DNA of 64,000 bases from Sporosarcina sp. P33 (lineage in GTDB: Bacteria > Bacillota > Bacilli > Bacillales_A > Planococcaceae), in assembly GCF_002077155.1 (NCBI RefSeq), contig NZ_CP015027.1, forward strand, positions 3,016,501 through 3,080,500, given 5' to 3'. The position numbers and the translations under genes are program-made. Under the pieces are notes generated by a model that saw only the letters and a list, made by a program, of their open reading frames with translations, did not search any database and was not told the DNA's origin. Below, in pieces: positions 1 to 8,719 of the stretch (positions within the stretch are counted from its first letter, which is position 1; each line of letters begins with the position of its first letter).

Positions 1-166
1 GGATGTGCTGTATCGGTTCTATACTAATTTGCCCAGCCGGTTTGAAGTGCCAAAAAGGGGCCGGCCGCAACTCAACGGCATGTTCGTCGAATTGGATGAC
101 AAAACGGGAAAAGCGACTAAAATTGAACGAATTCGCATTAACGAAGATCACCCGTTCACAAACTGA
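1..166 (+). CDS. ymdB: YmdB-family metallophosphoesterase, C-terminal fragment
   Basis: The window opens inside an ORF whose first complete codon is at position 2 and which ends with TGA at 164-166. The visible 54 residues, running from DVLYRF to DHPFTN, look like the C-terminus of the TIGR00282/YmdB 2',3'-cyclic-nucleotide phosphodiesterase family. The next gene is spoVS, as in B. subtilis (rny-ymdB-spoVS), which supports the call. The metal-binding catalytic residues lie upstream of the window and cannot be checked. In B. subtilis YmdB affects the choice between biofilm formation and motility. Confidence 0.75.
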   Translation, partial: DVLYRFYTNLPSRFEVPKRGRPQLNGMFVELDDKTGKATKIERIRINEDHPFTN

Positions 167-210
167 CTTTCGAGGTGTCTAAAACCTTCTTGCTTATCAT
201 AGGATGTTGT

Positions 211-230
211 ATGGAATATACGCGTTCCAT
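211..230. repeat. Inverted repeat in the spoVS upstream region
   Basis: Perfect 6-bp arms ATGGAA and TTCCAT are separated by 8 bases, 29 bp before the spoVS start codon. It could be an operator or a small 5' hairpin. No recognised sigma-H spacing was found around it, so its role is unassigned. Confidence 0.35.
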
Positions 231-258
231 AGACATTGCAAAATAAGGAGGAAATATC

Positions 259-528
259 GTGAGTCCCTTGAAAGTATCTTCCCGCTCGAATCCGAACTCA
301 GTAGCTGGTGCATTAGTTGCGGTCATTCGTGAACAAGGCTATGCGGAGATTCAGGCAGTCGGAGCCGGAGCATTAAATCAAGCAGTAAAAGCAATTGCGA
401 TCGCAAGAGGATTCGTAGCACCAAGCGGAGGCGATCTAGTTTGCGCGCCTGCATTCACTGATATCGAAATCAACGGAGAAGGGCGCACAGCGCTCAAACT
501 CTTCGTAGAAAAAAAGGATCGGAAGTAG
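259..528 (+). CDS. spoVS: Stage V sporulation protein S
   Basis: 89 residues, nearly the family's usual length of about 86. The core (VSSRSNPNSVAGALVAVIRE, AVGAGALNQAVKAIAIARG, and the following PAFTDIEI) is the hallmark of SpoVS, an Alba-like small protein. In B. subtilis SpoVS affects septation and coat assembly during sporulation and is made early, under sigma-H. The start is GTG at 259, 4 bases after a strong AAGGAGG ribosome-binding site at 245-251. The gene stands alone, followed by a terminator. In B. subtilis tdh and kbl separate spoVS from miaB, and they are absent here. Confidence 0.95.
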   Translation: MSPLKVSSRSNPNSVAGALVAVIREQGYAEIQAVGAGALNQAVKAIAIARGFVAPSGGDLVCAPAFTDIEINGEGRTALKLFVEKKDRK

Positions 529-560
529 AACGTAAAATACCATGAGATCTGTGGTATGAG

Positions 561-606
561 ACTGAAGACAAACTCTTACTGCAGAGTTTAGCTTCAGTTT
601 TTTTAT
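561..606 (+). terminator. Intrinsic terminator after spoVS
   Basis: A stem formed by ACTGAAG...AAACTC and GAGTTT..CTTCAGT closes over a short loop and is followed by a run of T residues. It ends the spoVS transcript. The remainder of the 529-836 gap holds only the miaB promoter. Confidence 0.85.
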
Positions 607-756
607 ATTGCGGGCAGAACAGCGTCTCTCCATCCAATAAAACGACGAACTGCAAGCGGCAGACTTCATTCCGGAAGATAAATCACGTGGCGTGTTTTCA
701 ATAGTCTCCAATCTCTTTTGTCTTTCATGACAAACAAGCAACAATTTTCCCCTTTG

Positions 757-786
757 CTGTCATATCCGGCGAAAGTTCAGTATAAT
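757..786 (+). promoter_or_regulatory. Probable sigma-A promoter of the miaB operon
   Basis: A perfect -10 TATAAT lies at 781-786. The best -35 candidate is CTGTCA (757-762, 4 of 6 matches) with an 18-bp spacer. It lies 50 bp before the miaB ATG. Confidence 0.5.
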
Positions 787-836
787 AACATCATGTATGC
801 TTATTTCCCGATAAGTAATAGAAAGGGGCTACTGCA

Positions 837-2384
837 ATGAATGAAGAACAGCGCCTGCAGGCTGGACTCGCTACAGAGGATAAACCGACAGCTAAACCGG
901 CAGAGAAAGACTACAGTAAATATTTTGAGTCTGTGTATAGCGGACCTTCTCTGAAAGACGCAAAAAAACGCGGGAAAGAAGAAGTGGAATATCACGATAA
1001 CTTTCAAATAGATCAACGTTTTAAAGGGATGGGACAAGGCCGTAAGTTTTTCATCCGCACTTTTGGCTGTCAGATGAATGAACATGACACGGAAGTCATC
1101 GCAGGTATCCTTATGGCACTTGGTTATGAAGCCACAGACAACGTTAAAGATGCAGATGTCATCTTGCTGAACACTTGTGCCATACGAGAAAACGCGGAAA
1201 ACAAAGTGTTTGGTGAACTGGGTCACTATAAACCGCTCAAAACGGAAAAGCCTGATTTATTAATCGGGGTGTGCGGCTGCATGTCTCAGGAAGAATCCGT
1301 TGTAAATAAAATATTAAAAACGTATGATCAAGTAGATATGATTTTTGGGACGCATAATATCCACCGATTACCGAACATTTTACATGAGGCATATATGTCC
1401 AAAGAGATGGTCATAGAAGTGTGGTCAAAAGAAGGCGACGTGATTGAAGATTTGCCGAAAGTCCGCCACGGCAAGATCAAAGCATGGGTTAATATTATGT
1501 ACGGATGCGATAAGTTCTGTACGTATTGTATCGTGCCGTATACACGCGGAAAAGAGCGCAGCAGACGGCCGAAGGATATCATTCAGGAAGTCCGGCAGCT
1601 GGCCGCAGAAGGGTATAAAGAGATCACCTTGCTTGGTCAGAACGTCAATGCGTACGGCAAAGACTTCGAGGACATCAATTATCGGCTTGGAGACCTGATG
1701 GATGAATTGCGGTTAATTGATATTCCTAGGATCCGTTTCACAACCAGTCATCCGCGTGATTTCGATGATCACTTAATTGAAGTGCTTGCAAAAGGCGGCA
1801 ATCTTGTCGATCATATTCATTTGCCGGTTCAATCAGGTTCGACGGATATGCTGAAAATCATGGCCCGTAAATATACACGCGAAAGTTATTTGGAGTTAGT
1901 GGATAAAATCAGAGCTGCGATCCCAAATGCGTCATTGACGACAGATATAATCGTTGGTTTCCCTAATGAAACAGACGAACAGTTTGAAGAAACGATGTCA
2001 CTTTATCGTGAAGTCGGCTTTGACATGGCGTTCACATATATTTATTCACCGCGTGAAGGAACACCTGCTGCGAAGATGCAGGATAATGTATCAATGGAAG
2101 TAAAAAAGGAGCGTTTACAGCGTTTAAATAAACTTGTAAACGAACTGTCTGCAGAAGCGATGAAGCCCTATGAAGGACAGATTGTAAAAGTGCTCGTCGA
2201 AGGGGAAAGTAAGCGAAACCCTGACGTGCTCGCCGGTTATACCGAGAAAAATAAGCTGGTGAATTTTGCAGGACCGCGTTCTGTAATCGGTGAGATCGTA
2301 GAAGTACAGATTAAAGAAGCAAAATCATGGTCACTCAACGGTGAATTCATCGGAGTGGTCAAAGAGGAAAAGGTGATGTTATAA
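837..2384 (+). CDS. miaB: tRNA (N6-isopentenyl adenosine-37-C2)-methylthiotransferase
   Basis: 515 residues. MiaB is a radical-SAM enzyme that adds a methylthio group to i6A37 in tRNAs reading UNN codons. The N-terminal UPF0004 domain carries its three cluster cysteines (FGCQMNE near residue 77, NTCAIRENA near 113, GVCGCM near 147). The radical-SAM motif GCDKFCTYC lies near residues 223-231, and a TRAM domain forms the C-terminus. An N-terminal extension of about 65 residues rich in K and E is typical of Bacillus YmcB. The start ATG follows GAAAGGGG. The stop overlaps the ricA ATG by one base. The dimethylallyl substrate is supplied by MiaA, encoded at 11267. Confidence 0.95.
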   Translation: MNEEQRLQAGLATEDKPTAKPAEKDYSKYFESVYSGPSLKDAKKRGKEEVEYHDNFQIDQRFKGMGQGRKFFIRTFGCQMNEHDTEVIAGILMALGYEATDNVKDADVILLNTCAIRENAENKVFGELGHYKPLKTEKPDLLIGVCGCMSQEESVVNKILKTYDQVDMIFGTHNIHRLPNILHEAYMSKEMVIEVWSKEGDVIEDLPKVRHGKIKAWVNIMYGCDKFCTYCIVPYTRGKERSRRPKDIIQEVRQLAAEGYKEITLLGQNVNAYGKDFEDINYRLGDLMDELRLIDIPRIRFTTSHPRDFDDHLIEVLAKGGNLVDHIHLPVQSGSTDMLKIMARKYTRESYLELVDKIRAAIPNASLTTDIIVGFPNETDEQFEETMSLYREVGFDMAFTYIYSPREGTPAAKMQDNVSMEVKKERLQRLNKLVNELSAEAMKPYEGQIVKVLVEGESKRNPDVLAGYTEKNKLVNFAGPRSVIGEIVEVQIKEAKSWSLNGEFIGVVKEEKVML

Positions 2385-2818
2385 TGGAAAAAACGTTTAC
2401 GAAAGACGAAATTATAGAAAAAGCGCGCGAGCTGGCGCACATGCTGGCAAACACGGAAGAGGTTGAATTCTATAAGCGTGCAGAAGCACAAATTAATGAA
2501 AATCAAAAAGTGCGTGAAAAGATCGCAAGCTTGAAATCACTTCAAACTCAGGCTGTAAACTTCCAGAACTACGAAAAAGAACGCGCATTGAAAGCAATTG
2601 AGAAGAAAATTGAGCAGGTTCAAGGCGAAATTGATGAAATTCCATTAGTTCAGGAGTTCAAACAGTCACAGGACGAAGTCAATAACTTGCTTCAGTTGGT
2701 TTCCAATACAATCGCAAACAGCGTAACAGATGAAATTATTGAATCAACAGGCGGCGATTTATTGCGCGGCGAAACAGGCTCATATGTAGAGAATACGCAG
2801 AAAAAATCATTGTCGTAA
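2384..2818 (+). CDS. ricA: RicA/YmcA family competence and sporulation regulator
   Basis: 144 residues of the YlbF/YmcA family (PF06133). The pattern EEVEFYKRAEAQIN ... IPLVQEFKQSQ.EVN.LLQLV ... STGGDLLRGETG follows B. subtilis YmcA closely. RicA, RicF and RicT form a complex that promotes Spo0A phosphorylation and RNase Y mRNA processing in B. subtilis. It is almost entirely helical. The start ATG overlaps the miaB stop, so the two are translationally coupled. The protein has no cysteine, and its C-terminus reads KKSLS where B. subtilis RicA is reported to carry the cluster-ligating C141. Confidence 0.93.
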   Translation: MEKTFTKDEIIEKARELAHMLANTEEVEFYKRAEAQINENQKVREKIASLKSLQTQAVNFQNYEKERALKAIEKKIEQVQGEIDEIPLVQEFKQSQDEVNNLLQLVSNTIANSVTDEIIESTGGDLLRGETGSYVENTQKKSLS

Positions 2819-2824
2819 ATATTA

Positions 2825-2860
2825 AATCGGCTAAGGAGAAAATTCCTTGCCGATTTTTTC
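2825..2860 (+). terminator. Intrinsic terminator after ricA
   Basis: AATCGGC.AAGGA pairs with TCCTT.GCCGATT and is followed by TTTTTT. It ends the miaB-ricA transcript, so cotE needs its own promoter. Confidence 0.88.
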
Positions 2861-2888
2861 AATTTTTGGGCTGCTGTTGCATAGGATG
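2859..2888 (+). promoter_or_regulatory. Sigma-E/K-like promoter of cotE
   Basis: A -10-like CATAGGATG (2880-2888) is preceded 12 bases upstream by TCAATTTTT (2859-2867). The same -10 core, CATANGAT, appears before prkA and yhbH. In B. subtilis cotE has mother-cell promoters recognised by sigma-E and sigma-K. The match here is by eye. Confidence 0.4.
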
Positions 2889-2916
2889 GATAGAAGCCTA
2901 AGAAGGAGGAAGAAAA

Positions 2917-3501
2917 CTGAAAAACTTACGACAAATTGTGACCAAAGCTGTTATCGCCAAAGGGAAGCACCGTTCAGATTCCAACGTGACGCTGAAGCCG
3001 CCTAATCGTCCTTCCAGCATTTTAGGTTGCTGGGTAATCAACCACACGCACCAGGCAAAAAAGGTCGGCTCACATGTGGAAGTAACGGGCAGTTTTGATG
3101 TAAATGTTTGGTACTCGCATCATGATCACTCCAAAACATCCGTTTTTACGGAATCTGTTCCTTACAAGGATAAGATTGCATTACATTACCGGGATGAACC
3201 CACCTCTGCGAAAGAAGAGACAATCGTAACGGTGCTGCAGCATCCAAATTGTACGGAAGCCAGTATTTCTGAATGCGGCCAAAACTTCTCAATTTCCATT
3301 GAAAGAGAGTTATTGGTGGAAATGATCGGTGAAACAAAAGTCTCTGTCACCATTCATCCGCATCCGTATGACGAAGAATGGCCGATGGCTGAAATAGAAT
3401 CAGAATCTACCTCTGTCGTTATGGAAGATAAGACAAATAAAGATAGTGTGAATAAAGAACAGCCTCATCAGCCGCCAAAGCGTAAAGATTCACCATTTTA
3501 A
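2917..3501 (+). CDS. cotE: Outer spore coat morphogenetic protein CotE
   Basis: 194 residues if started at CTG 2917. CotE organises assembly of the outer spore coat in the mother cell. Residues such as ITKAVIAKGK, PSSILGCWVINH, VNVWYSH, LQHPNCTEA and GETKVSVTIHP align with B. subtilis CotE (181 aa). The C-terminus here ends in a KDSPF tail after a lysine/proline stretch and lacks the long acidic tail of the B. subtilis protein. Start choice: AGGAGGA at 2904-2910 lies 6 bases before CTG 2917 but 27 bases before the first conventional start (GTG 2938). The codons between them encode KNLRQI, which aligns with the family N-terminus. An in-frame TAA at 2899 rules out a start further upstream. Confidence 0.9.
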   Translation: MKNLRQIVTKAVIAKGKHRSDSNVTLKPPNRPSSILGCWVINHTHQAKKVGSHVEVTGSFDVNVWYSHHDHSKTSVFTESVPYKDKIALHYRDEPTSAKEETIVTVLQHPNCTEASISECGQNFSISIERELLVEMIGETKVSVTIHPHPYDEEWPMAEIESESTSVVMEDKTNKDSVNKEQPHQPPKRKDSPF

Positions 3502-3529
3502 AAGCCGGGAGTTTTACCGGCTTTTTTTA
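3500..3529 (+). terminator. Intrinsic terminator after cotE
   Basis: AAAGCCGG and CCGGCTTT pair over a short loop, followed by a T run. Confidence 0.85.
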
Positions 3530-3620
3530 TTTTGGGTTCAGCTACAAAGAATAAAGCATGAGGACATGGTCAGTCATTATGCGTGCATGGACAGTACATT
3601 TATTCAACAGGACAGAAGCA

Positions 3621-3644
3621 GTTTCGAAACGCTGACAGTCAGCG
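3621..3644. repeat. Two abutting palindromes upstream of the thioredoxin-like gene
   Basis: GTTTCGAAAC (3621-3630) is a perfect 10-bp palindrome. CGCTGACAGTCAGCG (3630-3644) has perfect 7-bp arms around one base and shares its first base with the other palindrome. They lie about 40 bp upstream of a -10-like TATACT (3683-3688). They may be a regulator site. Confidence 0.4.
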
Positions 3645-3717
3645 AAGTAAGCAAAACCTTTTTTAACATGTATCCATTGCGTTATACTAATGAAAGAAGA
3701 GAAAGGAGTTTTGACTG

Positions 3718-4068
3718 ATGTTTACTGCTTATGAAGAAACTGTAGCTGCATTTGATAAAATTGATTCTGCAAAAGCACTGGATCTGGTTAAAGGGGAAGA
3801 CGAGGCTGTCATCTATATTGGCAAGTCTGTATGTCCATATTGCCAAAAATTCGTTGGGAAATTGAAAAAAGCATCTGAAGAAACAAACACTCATATTTAC
3901 TATGTCGATAGCGCAGAAGCGTCTGACATGAAAGGAATTACAGCGTTCCGAAATGAATACGAGATTCCTACGGTACCAGGCTTCGTCTATACTGACGGCA
4001 GCTCAGTGCATGTGAAGTGCGATTCATCTATGCCTGAAGAAGAAATTAAATCGTTCATGAATAAATAA
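3718..4068 (+). CDS. Thioredoxin-fold protein with a CPYC active site
   Basis: 116 residues with one thioredoxin-like domain. The redox motif C39-P-Y-C42 follows a beta strand (VIYIGKSV), and a cis-proline motif (IPTVPG) lies about 45 residues later. The size and shape suggest the family of small soluble oxidoreductases annotated as thioredoxin-like or PedC/BrcD-like. There is no signal peptide, so it is probably cytosolic. The start ATG follows GAAAGGAG. It is monocistronic between cotE and mutS, a position where B. subtilis has no such gene. The substrate is unknown. CPYC rather than CGPC resembles glutaredoxins and suggests it may act as a reductase or isomerase. Confidence 0.75.
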   Translation: MFTAYEETVAAFDKIDSAKALDLVKGEDEAVIYIGKSVCPYCQKFVGKLKKASEETNTHIYYVDSAEASDMKGITAFRNEYEIPTVPGFVYTDGSSVHVKCDSSMPEEEIKSFMNK

Positions 4069-4122
4069 CCCGGTTATACATCCTGCATATGATCAATAAG
4101 TCTGGATTTTATACTGGATTCC

Positions 4123-4167
4123 CAAAATAAGCCACACAGAACAAAATTGTTCTGTATGGCTTATTTC
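4123..4167 (+). terminator. Long hairpin, probable terminator
   Basis: AAATAAGCCA.ACAGAACAA pairs almost perfectly with TTGTTCTGTATGGCTTATTT. The trailing T tract is short. It lies between the thioredoxin-like gene and mutS. Confidence 0.65.
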
Positions 4168-4264
4168 CGCTTTACAGGGACAGGGCAATTTATTTTATGT
4201 TGCCAATCACCTTTTAATTGAAAAAAACAACAATCCCTTTTGATTCGTTAACTTCGGGGCTGTT

Positions 4265-4273
4265 TGATATAAT
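4265..4273 (+). promoter_or_regulatory. Extended -10 promoter of mutSL
   Basis: TGATATAAT combines an extended -10 TGN with a perfect TATAAT, 35 bp before the mutS ATG. No good -35 hexamer is seen, which fits an extended -10 promoter. Confidence 0.5.
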
Positions 4274-4307
4274 GAAGAGAAAATGATCGAGTAAAAGAGG
4301 GTTTACC

Positions 4308-6869
4308 ATGTCTGAGCATACACCAATGATACAGCAGTATTTAAAAATTAAAGAACAGTACACAGATGCATTTCTATTTTTCCGGTTAGGGGACTTTTAT
4401 GAAATGTTCTTTGAAGATGCGGTCAATGCATCTTCCATTTTGGAAATCACATTAACGAGCAGGGACTCCGGTGCAAGAGACCGCATTCCAATGTGCGGCA
4501 TACCGTACCATTCTGCCACTGGGTATATTGAAACGTTAATACAGAAAGGCCATAAAGTGGCGATTTGTGAGCAGATGGAAGATCCGCGCTCAGTAAAGGG
4601 AATTGTGAAACGTGAAGTTGTCAAAGTCATTACGCCTGGGACATTGACTGAAGGGAAAACGATAGATACCGAAGCCAATCATTTCATCGGTGCAATCGAC
4701 AGCCTCGGGAATCAATGTTATGCATTGGCATACCTGGATGTAGGAACAGGTGAAGGGAAAGTAGAGCTGATAGAAGGAAGCGAGCGGACTTTGCTGGCCG
4801 AAATCGAATCACTTGGAATGAAGGAAATCGTTGTAGATCAACAGCTCCATGTGATGCTGGCAGACCTGTTTGAAAGCCGTGAAATTATGCTGTCCATTGA
4901 AGATACCGAGCATGCGGGGACGATCGGCCGCGACACTTATGAACATCTCCCCGAGCAATTGCAGGAAGCCTGCCGCAAGTTGCAATCATACCTGCTGCGC
5001 ATGCAAAAAATGGTCTTCGGTCATCTTCGTCCTTTCGTTTATATCGAAAAAGATGCAAAGTTATCCATTGATGCGAATTCTATGCGGAATTTAGAGCTTG
5101 TTCAAACTATCCGTTCGGGCAAAAAGGAAGGAACATTATTCTGGGTGCTTGATGAAACAGTCACAGCGATGGGCGCCAGAAAACTGCGCATGTGGATTCA
5201 CCAGCCCCTTGCACAGCGTCAAGCCATTGAAGACCGCCTGGAAACCGTAAGTAATTTATTGGATGAATTTTTCTTGCGTGAAGAACTTTTGGAAGAGCTG
5301 CATGACGTATATGACGTGGAACGCCTGGCAGGAAGAATATCCATGGGCAGTGCAAGTGCACGGGATCTGGCACAGTTACGGAATTCATTATCACACATTC
5401 CGAAATTAAAACAGCTGCTCGAAGAATCGGGCCGTCCTATGCTGCAGCGATTGGCGGATCGAATGGATCCGTGCAGCGAAACGTTTCAGCTGCTGACAGA
5501 TGCGATTGCAGTCAACCCGCCTATATCTGTAAAAGATGGCGGACTGATACGTGACGGCTACAATGAAAAACTGGATGAATTGCGGGATGCGTCACGTAAT
5601 GGGAAGACGTGGCTGGCGCAGCTAGAGCAACAAGAGCGGCAGCTGACTGGTATTAAAACATTGAAAATCGGCTATAACCGGATTTTCGGCTATTATATAG
5701 AAATCACCAAATCCAATATTCACTTGGCAGACTTGTCCCGTTACGAGCGTAAACAGACATTGGCCAATGCCGAGCGATACATAACGGCAGAACTGAAAGA
5801 AAAAGAGGAACTGATTCTGAACGCTGAGGCAGACAGCCAGACATTAGAACTGGATTTGTTCCAGTCAATCCGTGAACAGGTAAAAAGCGATGTGCAGCGC
5901 ATTCAGCAGTTAGCTTCCGTCATCAGTGAACTGGATGTGTTATTGGCATTTGCAAAAGTGTCTGAAAAAAATCAGTATGTCCGTCCGCAATTTCATACAG
6001 GCCGGGCACTCGATATACAAAATGGCCGGCATCCTGTTGTAGAGAAAATGATGAATCACTCACTGTATATTCCAAATTCCTGCACGCTTGCCGAAGACGA
6101 GAATATGCTGCTCATCACCGGCCCGAATATGTCCGGTAAAAGTACGTATATGCGTCAGGTGGCGCTTACGGTAGTGATGGCGCAAATCGGCTGCTTTGTA
6201 CCGTGTGAGACTGCCTTGCTGCCTATTACAGATCAAATATTCACAAGGATTGGTGCGGCAGATGACGTGGCATCGGGACAAAGTACGTTCATGATGGAGA
6301 TGATGGAGTCACAGTATGCTCTTGCTCACGCATCATCCAGCAGCCTGCTGTTATTTGATGAAATCGGCCGCGGGACATCTACTTATGATGGCATGGCACT
6401 TGCGCAGGCAATGATGGAATACATCCATGAAGAAATCGGAGCCAATACGTTATTTTCCACCCATTATCATGAATTGACCAAGTTGGAAGACGTGCTGGCG
6501 CGCTTAGTAAATGTTCATGTGGCAGCAAAAGAACAGGACGGCAAAGTCGTATTCCTGCATAAGGTGTTGCCGGGAGCAGCTGACCGAAGTTACGGGATTC
6601 ATGTTGCGGAACTGGCAGGACTGCCTGGTGAAGTAGTCAGCCGCGCAAAAACTCTGTTGCAGCAATTTGAAAAAGATAGTACAACAAAAGCGGCGGTATC
6701 GGAACAGCTTGCCTTATTTGATGCGCATGATGAACCCGCCCTGTCAAACGAACGGGAGAAGCTGCTGAAGGAAATAAAAACAGTGGATTTAATGAATATG
6801 ACACCAATGCAAACGATGCAGAAATTAATGGAATGGAAGGAACGGCTGATGACCGATAAGGAAGGGTGA
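4308..6869 (+). CDS. mutS: DNA mismatch repair protein MutS
   Basis: 853 residues, the usual full length. MutS recognises mismatches and recruits MutL. The N-terminal mismatch-binding motif GDFYEMF is near residue 28. Connector, lever and clamp domains follow. The ATPase has Walker A GPNMSGKST at residues 605-613, Walker B LLLFDEIGRGTS, and the dimer and helix-turn-helix region after FSTHYHEL. The C-terminus contains LALFD, which resembles a beta-clamp-binding motif. It is co-transcribed with mutL, whose coding region begins 5 bp after the MutS stop. Confidence 0.98.
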   Translation: MSEHTPMIQQYLKIKEQYTDAFLFFRLGDFYEMFFEDAVNASSILEITLTSRDSGARDRIPMCGIPYHSATGYIETLIQKGHKVAICEQMEDPRSVKGIVKREVVKVITPGTLTEGKTIDTEANHFIGAIDSLGNQCYALAYLDVGTGEGKVELIEGSERTLLAEIESLGMKEIVVDQQLHVMLADLFESREIMLSIEDTEHAGTIGRDTYEHLPEQLQEACRKLQSYLLRMQKMVFGHLRPFVYIEKDAKLSIDANSMRNLELVQTIRSGKKEGTLFWVLDETVTAMGARKLRMWIHQPLAQRQAIEDRLETVSNLLDEFFLREELLEELHDVYDVERLAGRISMGSASARDLAQLRNSLSHIPKLKQLLEESGRPMLQRLADRMDPCSETFQLLTDAIAVNPPISVKDGGLIRDGYNEKLDELRDASRNGKTWLAQLEQQERQLTGIKTLKIGYNRIFGYYIEITKSNIHLADLSRYERKQTLANAERYITAELKEKEELILNAEADSQTLELDLFQSIREQVKSDVQRIQQLASVISELDVLLAFAKVSEKNQYVRPQFHTGRALDIQNGRHPVVEKMMNHSLYIPNSCTLAEDENMLLITGPNMSGKSTYMRQVALTVVMAQIGCFVPCETALLPITDQIFTRIGAADDVASGQSTFMMEMMESQYALAHASSSSLLLFDEIGRGTSTYDGMALAQAMMEYIHEEIGANTLFSTHYHELTKLEDVLARLVNVHVAAKEQDGKVVFLHKVLPGAADRSYGIHVAELAGLPGEVVSRAKTLLQQFEKDSTTKAAVSEQLALFDAHDEPALSNEREKLLKEIKTVDLMNMTPMQTMQKLMEWKERLMTDKEG

Positions 6870-6874
6870 AGCGG

Positions 6875-8692
6875 ATGAATCAAATTCACATTATGAATGA
6901 CACACTGGCCAATAAAATTGCGGCGGGGGAAGTAGTGGAACGCCCCGCTTCAATCGTCAAGGAACTGGTGGAGAATGCGATTGATGCGCAAAGCACCAAA
7001 ATTGAAGTATCGCTTGTGGAGGCAGGTCTGACTTCAATCCGTGTGACCGATAACGGCAACGGAATGTCTGGGGAAGACGCGATACGCTGTTTTGAACGGC
7101 ATGCCACAAGTAAAATTACCAATGAACACGACCTGTTTCGGATCCGAACGCTTGGATTTCGCGGGGAGGCATTGGCAAGTATCGCGGCCGTATCGAAAGT
7201 TTCATTATGGACTTCTGACGGCGAACAGGGTGCGGTCGTTGAAATTGAAGGCGGAAAAGTTCTCAAGCATGAAGCAGGGGCGCTCCGAAAAGGAACAGAC
7301 TTCCTTATTGAGCAATTATTTTTTAATACGCCCGCGCGTTTAAAATATATGAAAACCATTCAGACAGAACTTGGTCATACAATTGATTTAATCAACCGTC
7401 TGGCATTAAGCCACCCAGACATATCTTTCACTTTGACGCATGATCAGCATCAAATTCTCAGGACTTCGGGTTCAGGAGATTTATTGCGGGTATTATCTGA
7501 TATATACGGCTTCGGAGTGGCCCGTAAAATGATATCTTTTCAAAAAGAAGATGCGGATTTCGCTGTGAAAGGTTTCATTACACTGCCTGAAATGACACGG
7601 GCATCAAAAAACTACATTTCCCTTCTGATGAACGGACGTTGGATTAAAAGTTATGCCGGAACACAGGCGGCAATTGATGCAATGCATACGTATTTGCCGA
7701 TTGGCCGATTTCCCATAGCTGTAATCGATATTACTGCAGATCCTATATTAACAGATGTCAATGTGCATCCTGCAAAGCGACATATTCGGATCAGTAAAGA
7801 AGGCGAACTGCTGTCTCTCATAAAAAATGCAATTCGGGAGGCAATACAAGGGGTGACCATTATTCCGGACGCTGTGAAAAAGGAGAAGCCTGTTAAAAGG
7901 GAATCGGAGCAGCAGACAATTTGGACGCCAGCCTATCGCCGGCCAGAAATAACGGCGCCTGCCGAACAGCAGACCTATCAGCCGCCCGCCCCAGCGCCAG
8001 CATTTCCTGAAGCGGTTTTTGAGCAGCAGGAAGAACCAGCACCTGCAGAGCCAGAGCCTGTCATCGAAGAGCCTGCAGTATTTGAGCAGGAAATACAGGA
8101 AACGAATCACTTTCCTTCCATCGTGCCAATCGGACAAGTCCACGGCACCTATATCGTGGCACAGAATGAAGATGGATTTTATTTAATCGATCAGCATGCA
8201 GCACAAGAGCGGATTAAATACGAGTATTTCAAAGTGAAGCTTGGTCAGGTGGATGCGGGTGAACGTCAGCAGCTGCTGCTGCCTCTCGTTTTTCATTATT
8301 CAGCAGACGAACAAGTGAAGATAGAAGAATGCAAAGATGCACTGGAAGAAGTCGGTGTGTTTTTGGAGGCATTCGGGCCGGCGACGTATACAGTAAAAGA
8401 ATATCCTGCCTGGTTTCCCGAGGGACAGGCAGCCGCAATCATAGAAGAAATGATTGAGCAGGTTTTGGATAAAAGAAAAGTCGATGTGGAAAAGCTGCGG
8501 GAAGAAAGCGCCATTATGATGAGCTGTAAAAAATCTATTAAGGCTAATTATTTCTTAAGACAAGAGGATATGGAGCGTTTACTGACGGATTTGGGCACTT
8601 GTGAAAATCCGTATACCTGTCCGCACGGCCGGCCGGTGCTGATTCATTTTACAACTTATGAATTGGAAAAAATGTTCAAGCGTGTAATGTGA
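6875..8692 (+). CDS. mutL: DNA mismatch repair protein MutL (endonuclease type)
   Basis: 605 residues. The GHKL ATPase half has NKIAAGEVVERP, ELVENAIDA, DNGNGM, GFRGEAL and NVHPAK. A linker at about residues 340-410, rich in proline, glutamate and alanine, joins the C-terminal dimerisation and nuclease half. The metal-binding motif DQHAAQERIKYE (DQHAx2Ex4E) and CPHGRP mark the nicking endonuclease found in bacteria lacking MutH. I chose ATG 6875, which sits behind GGAAGGGTGA at normal spacing and gives MNQIHIM. GTG 6866, overlapping the mutS stop, is the alternative and would add three residues. Confidence 0.97.
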   Translation: MNQIHIMNDTLANKIAAGEVVERPASIVKELVENAIDAQSTKIEVSLVEAGLTSIRVTDNGNGMSGEDAIRCFERHATSKITNEHDLFRIRTLGFRGEALASIAAVSKVSLWTSDGEQGAVVEIEGGKVLKHEAGALRKGTDFLIEQLFFNTPARLKYMKTIQTELGHTIDLINRLALSHPDISFTLTHDQHQILRTSGSGDLLRVLSDIYGFGVARKMISFQKEDADFAVKGFITLPEMTRASKNYISLLMNGRWIKSYAGTQAAIDAMHTYLPIGRFPIAVIDITADPILTDVNVHPAKRHIRISKEGELLSLIKNAIREAIQGVTIIPDAVKKEKPVKRESEQQTIWTPAYRRPEITAPAEQQTYQPPAPAPAFPEAVFEQQEEPAPAEPEPVIEEPAVFEQEIQETNHFPSIVPIGQVHGTYIVAQNEDGFYLIDQHAAQERIKYEYFKVKLGQVDAGERQQLLLPLVFHYSADEQVKIEECKDALEEVGVFLEAFGPATYTVKEYPAWFPEGQAAAIIEEMIEQVLDKRKVDVEKLREESAIMMSCKKSIKANYFLRQEDMERLLTDLGTCENPYTCPHGRPVLIHFTTYELEKMFKRVM

Positions 8693-8719
8693 CGAAGCAG
8701 TTCAGAGAGGAGCGATAGT

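Noticed and set aside
801..1226. 141-codon minus-strand ORF opposite the start of miaB
   Set aside because: It lies wholly over miaB, which has full-length homology, and it has low-complexity Phe/Cys-rich composition typical of an antisense shadow.
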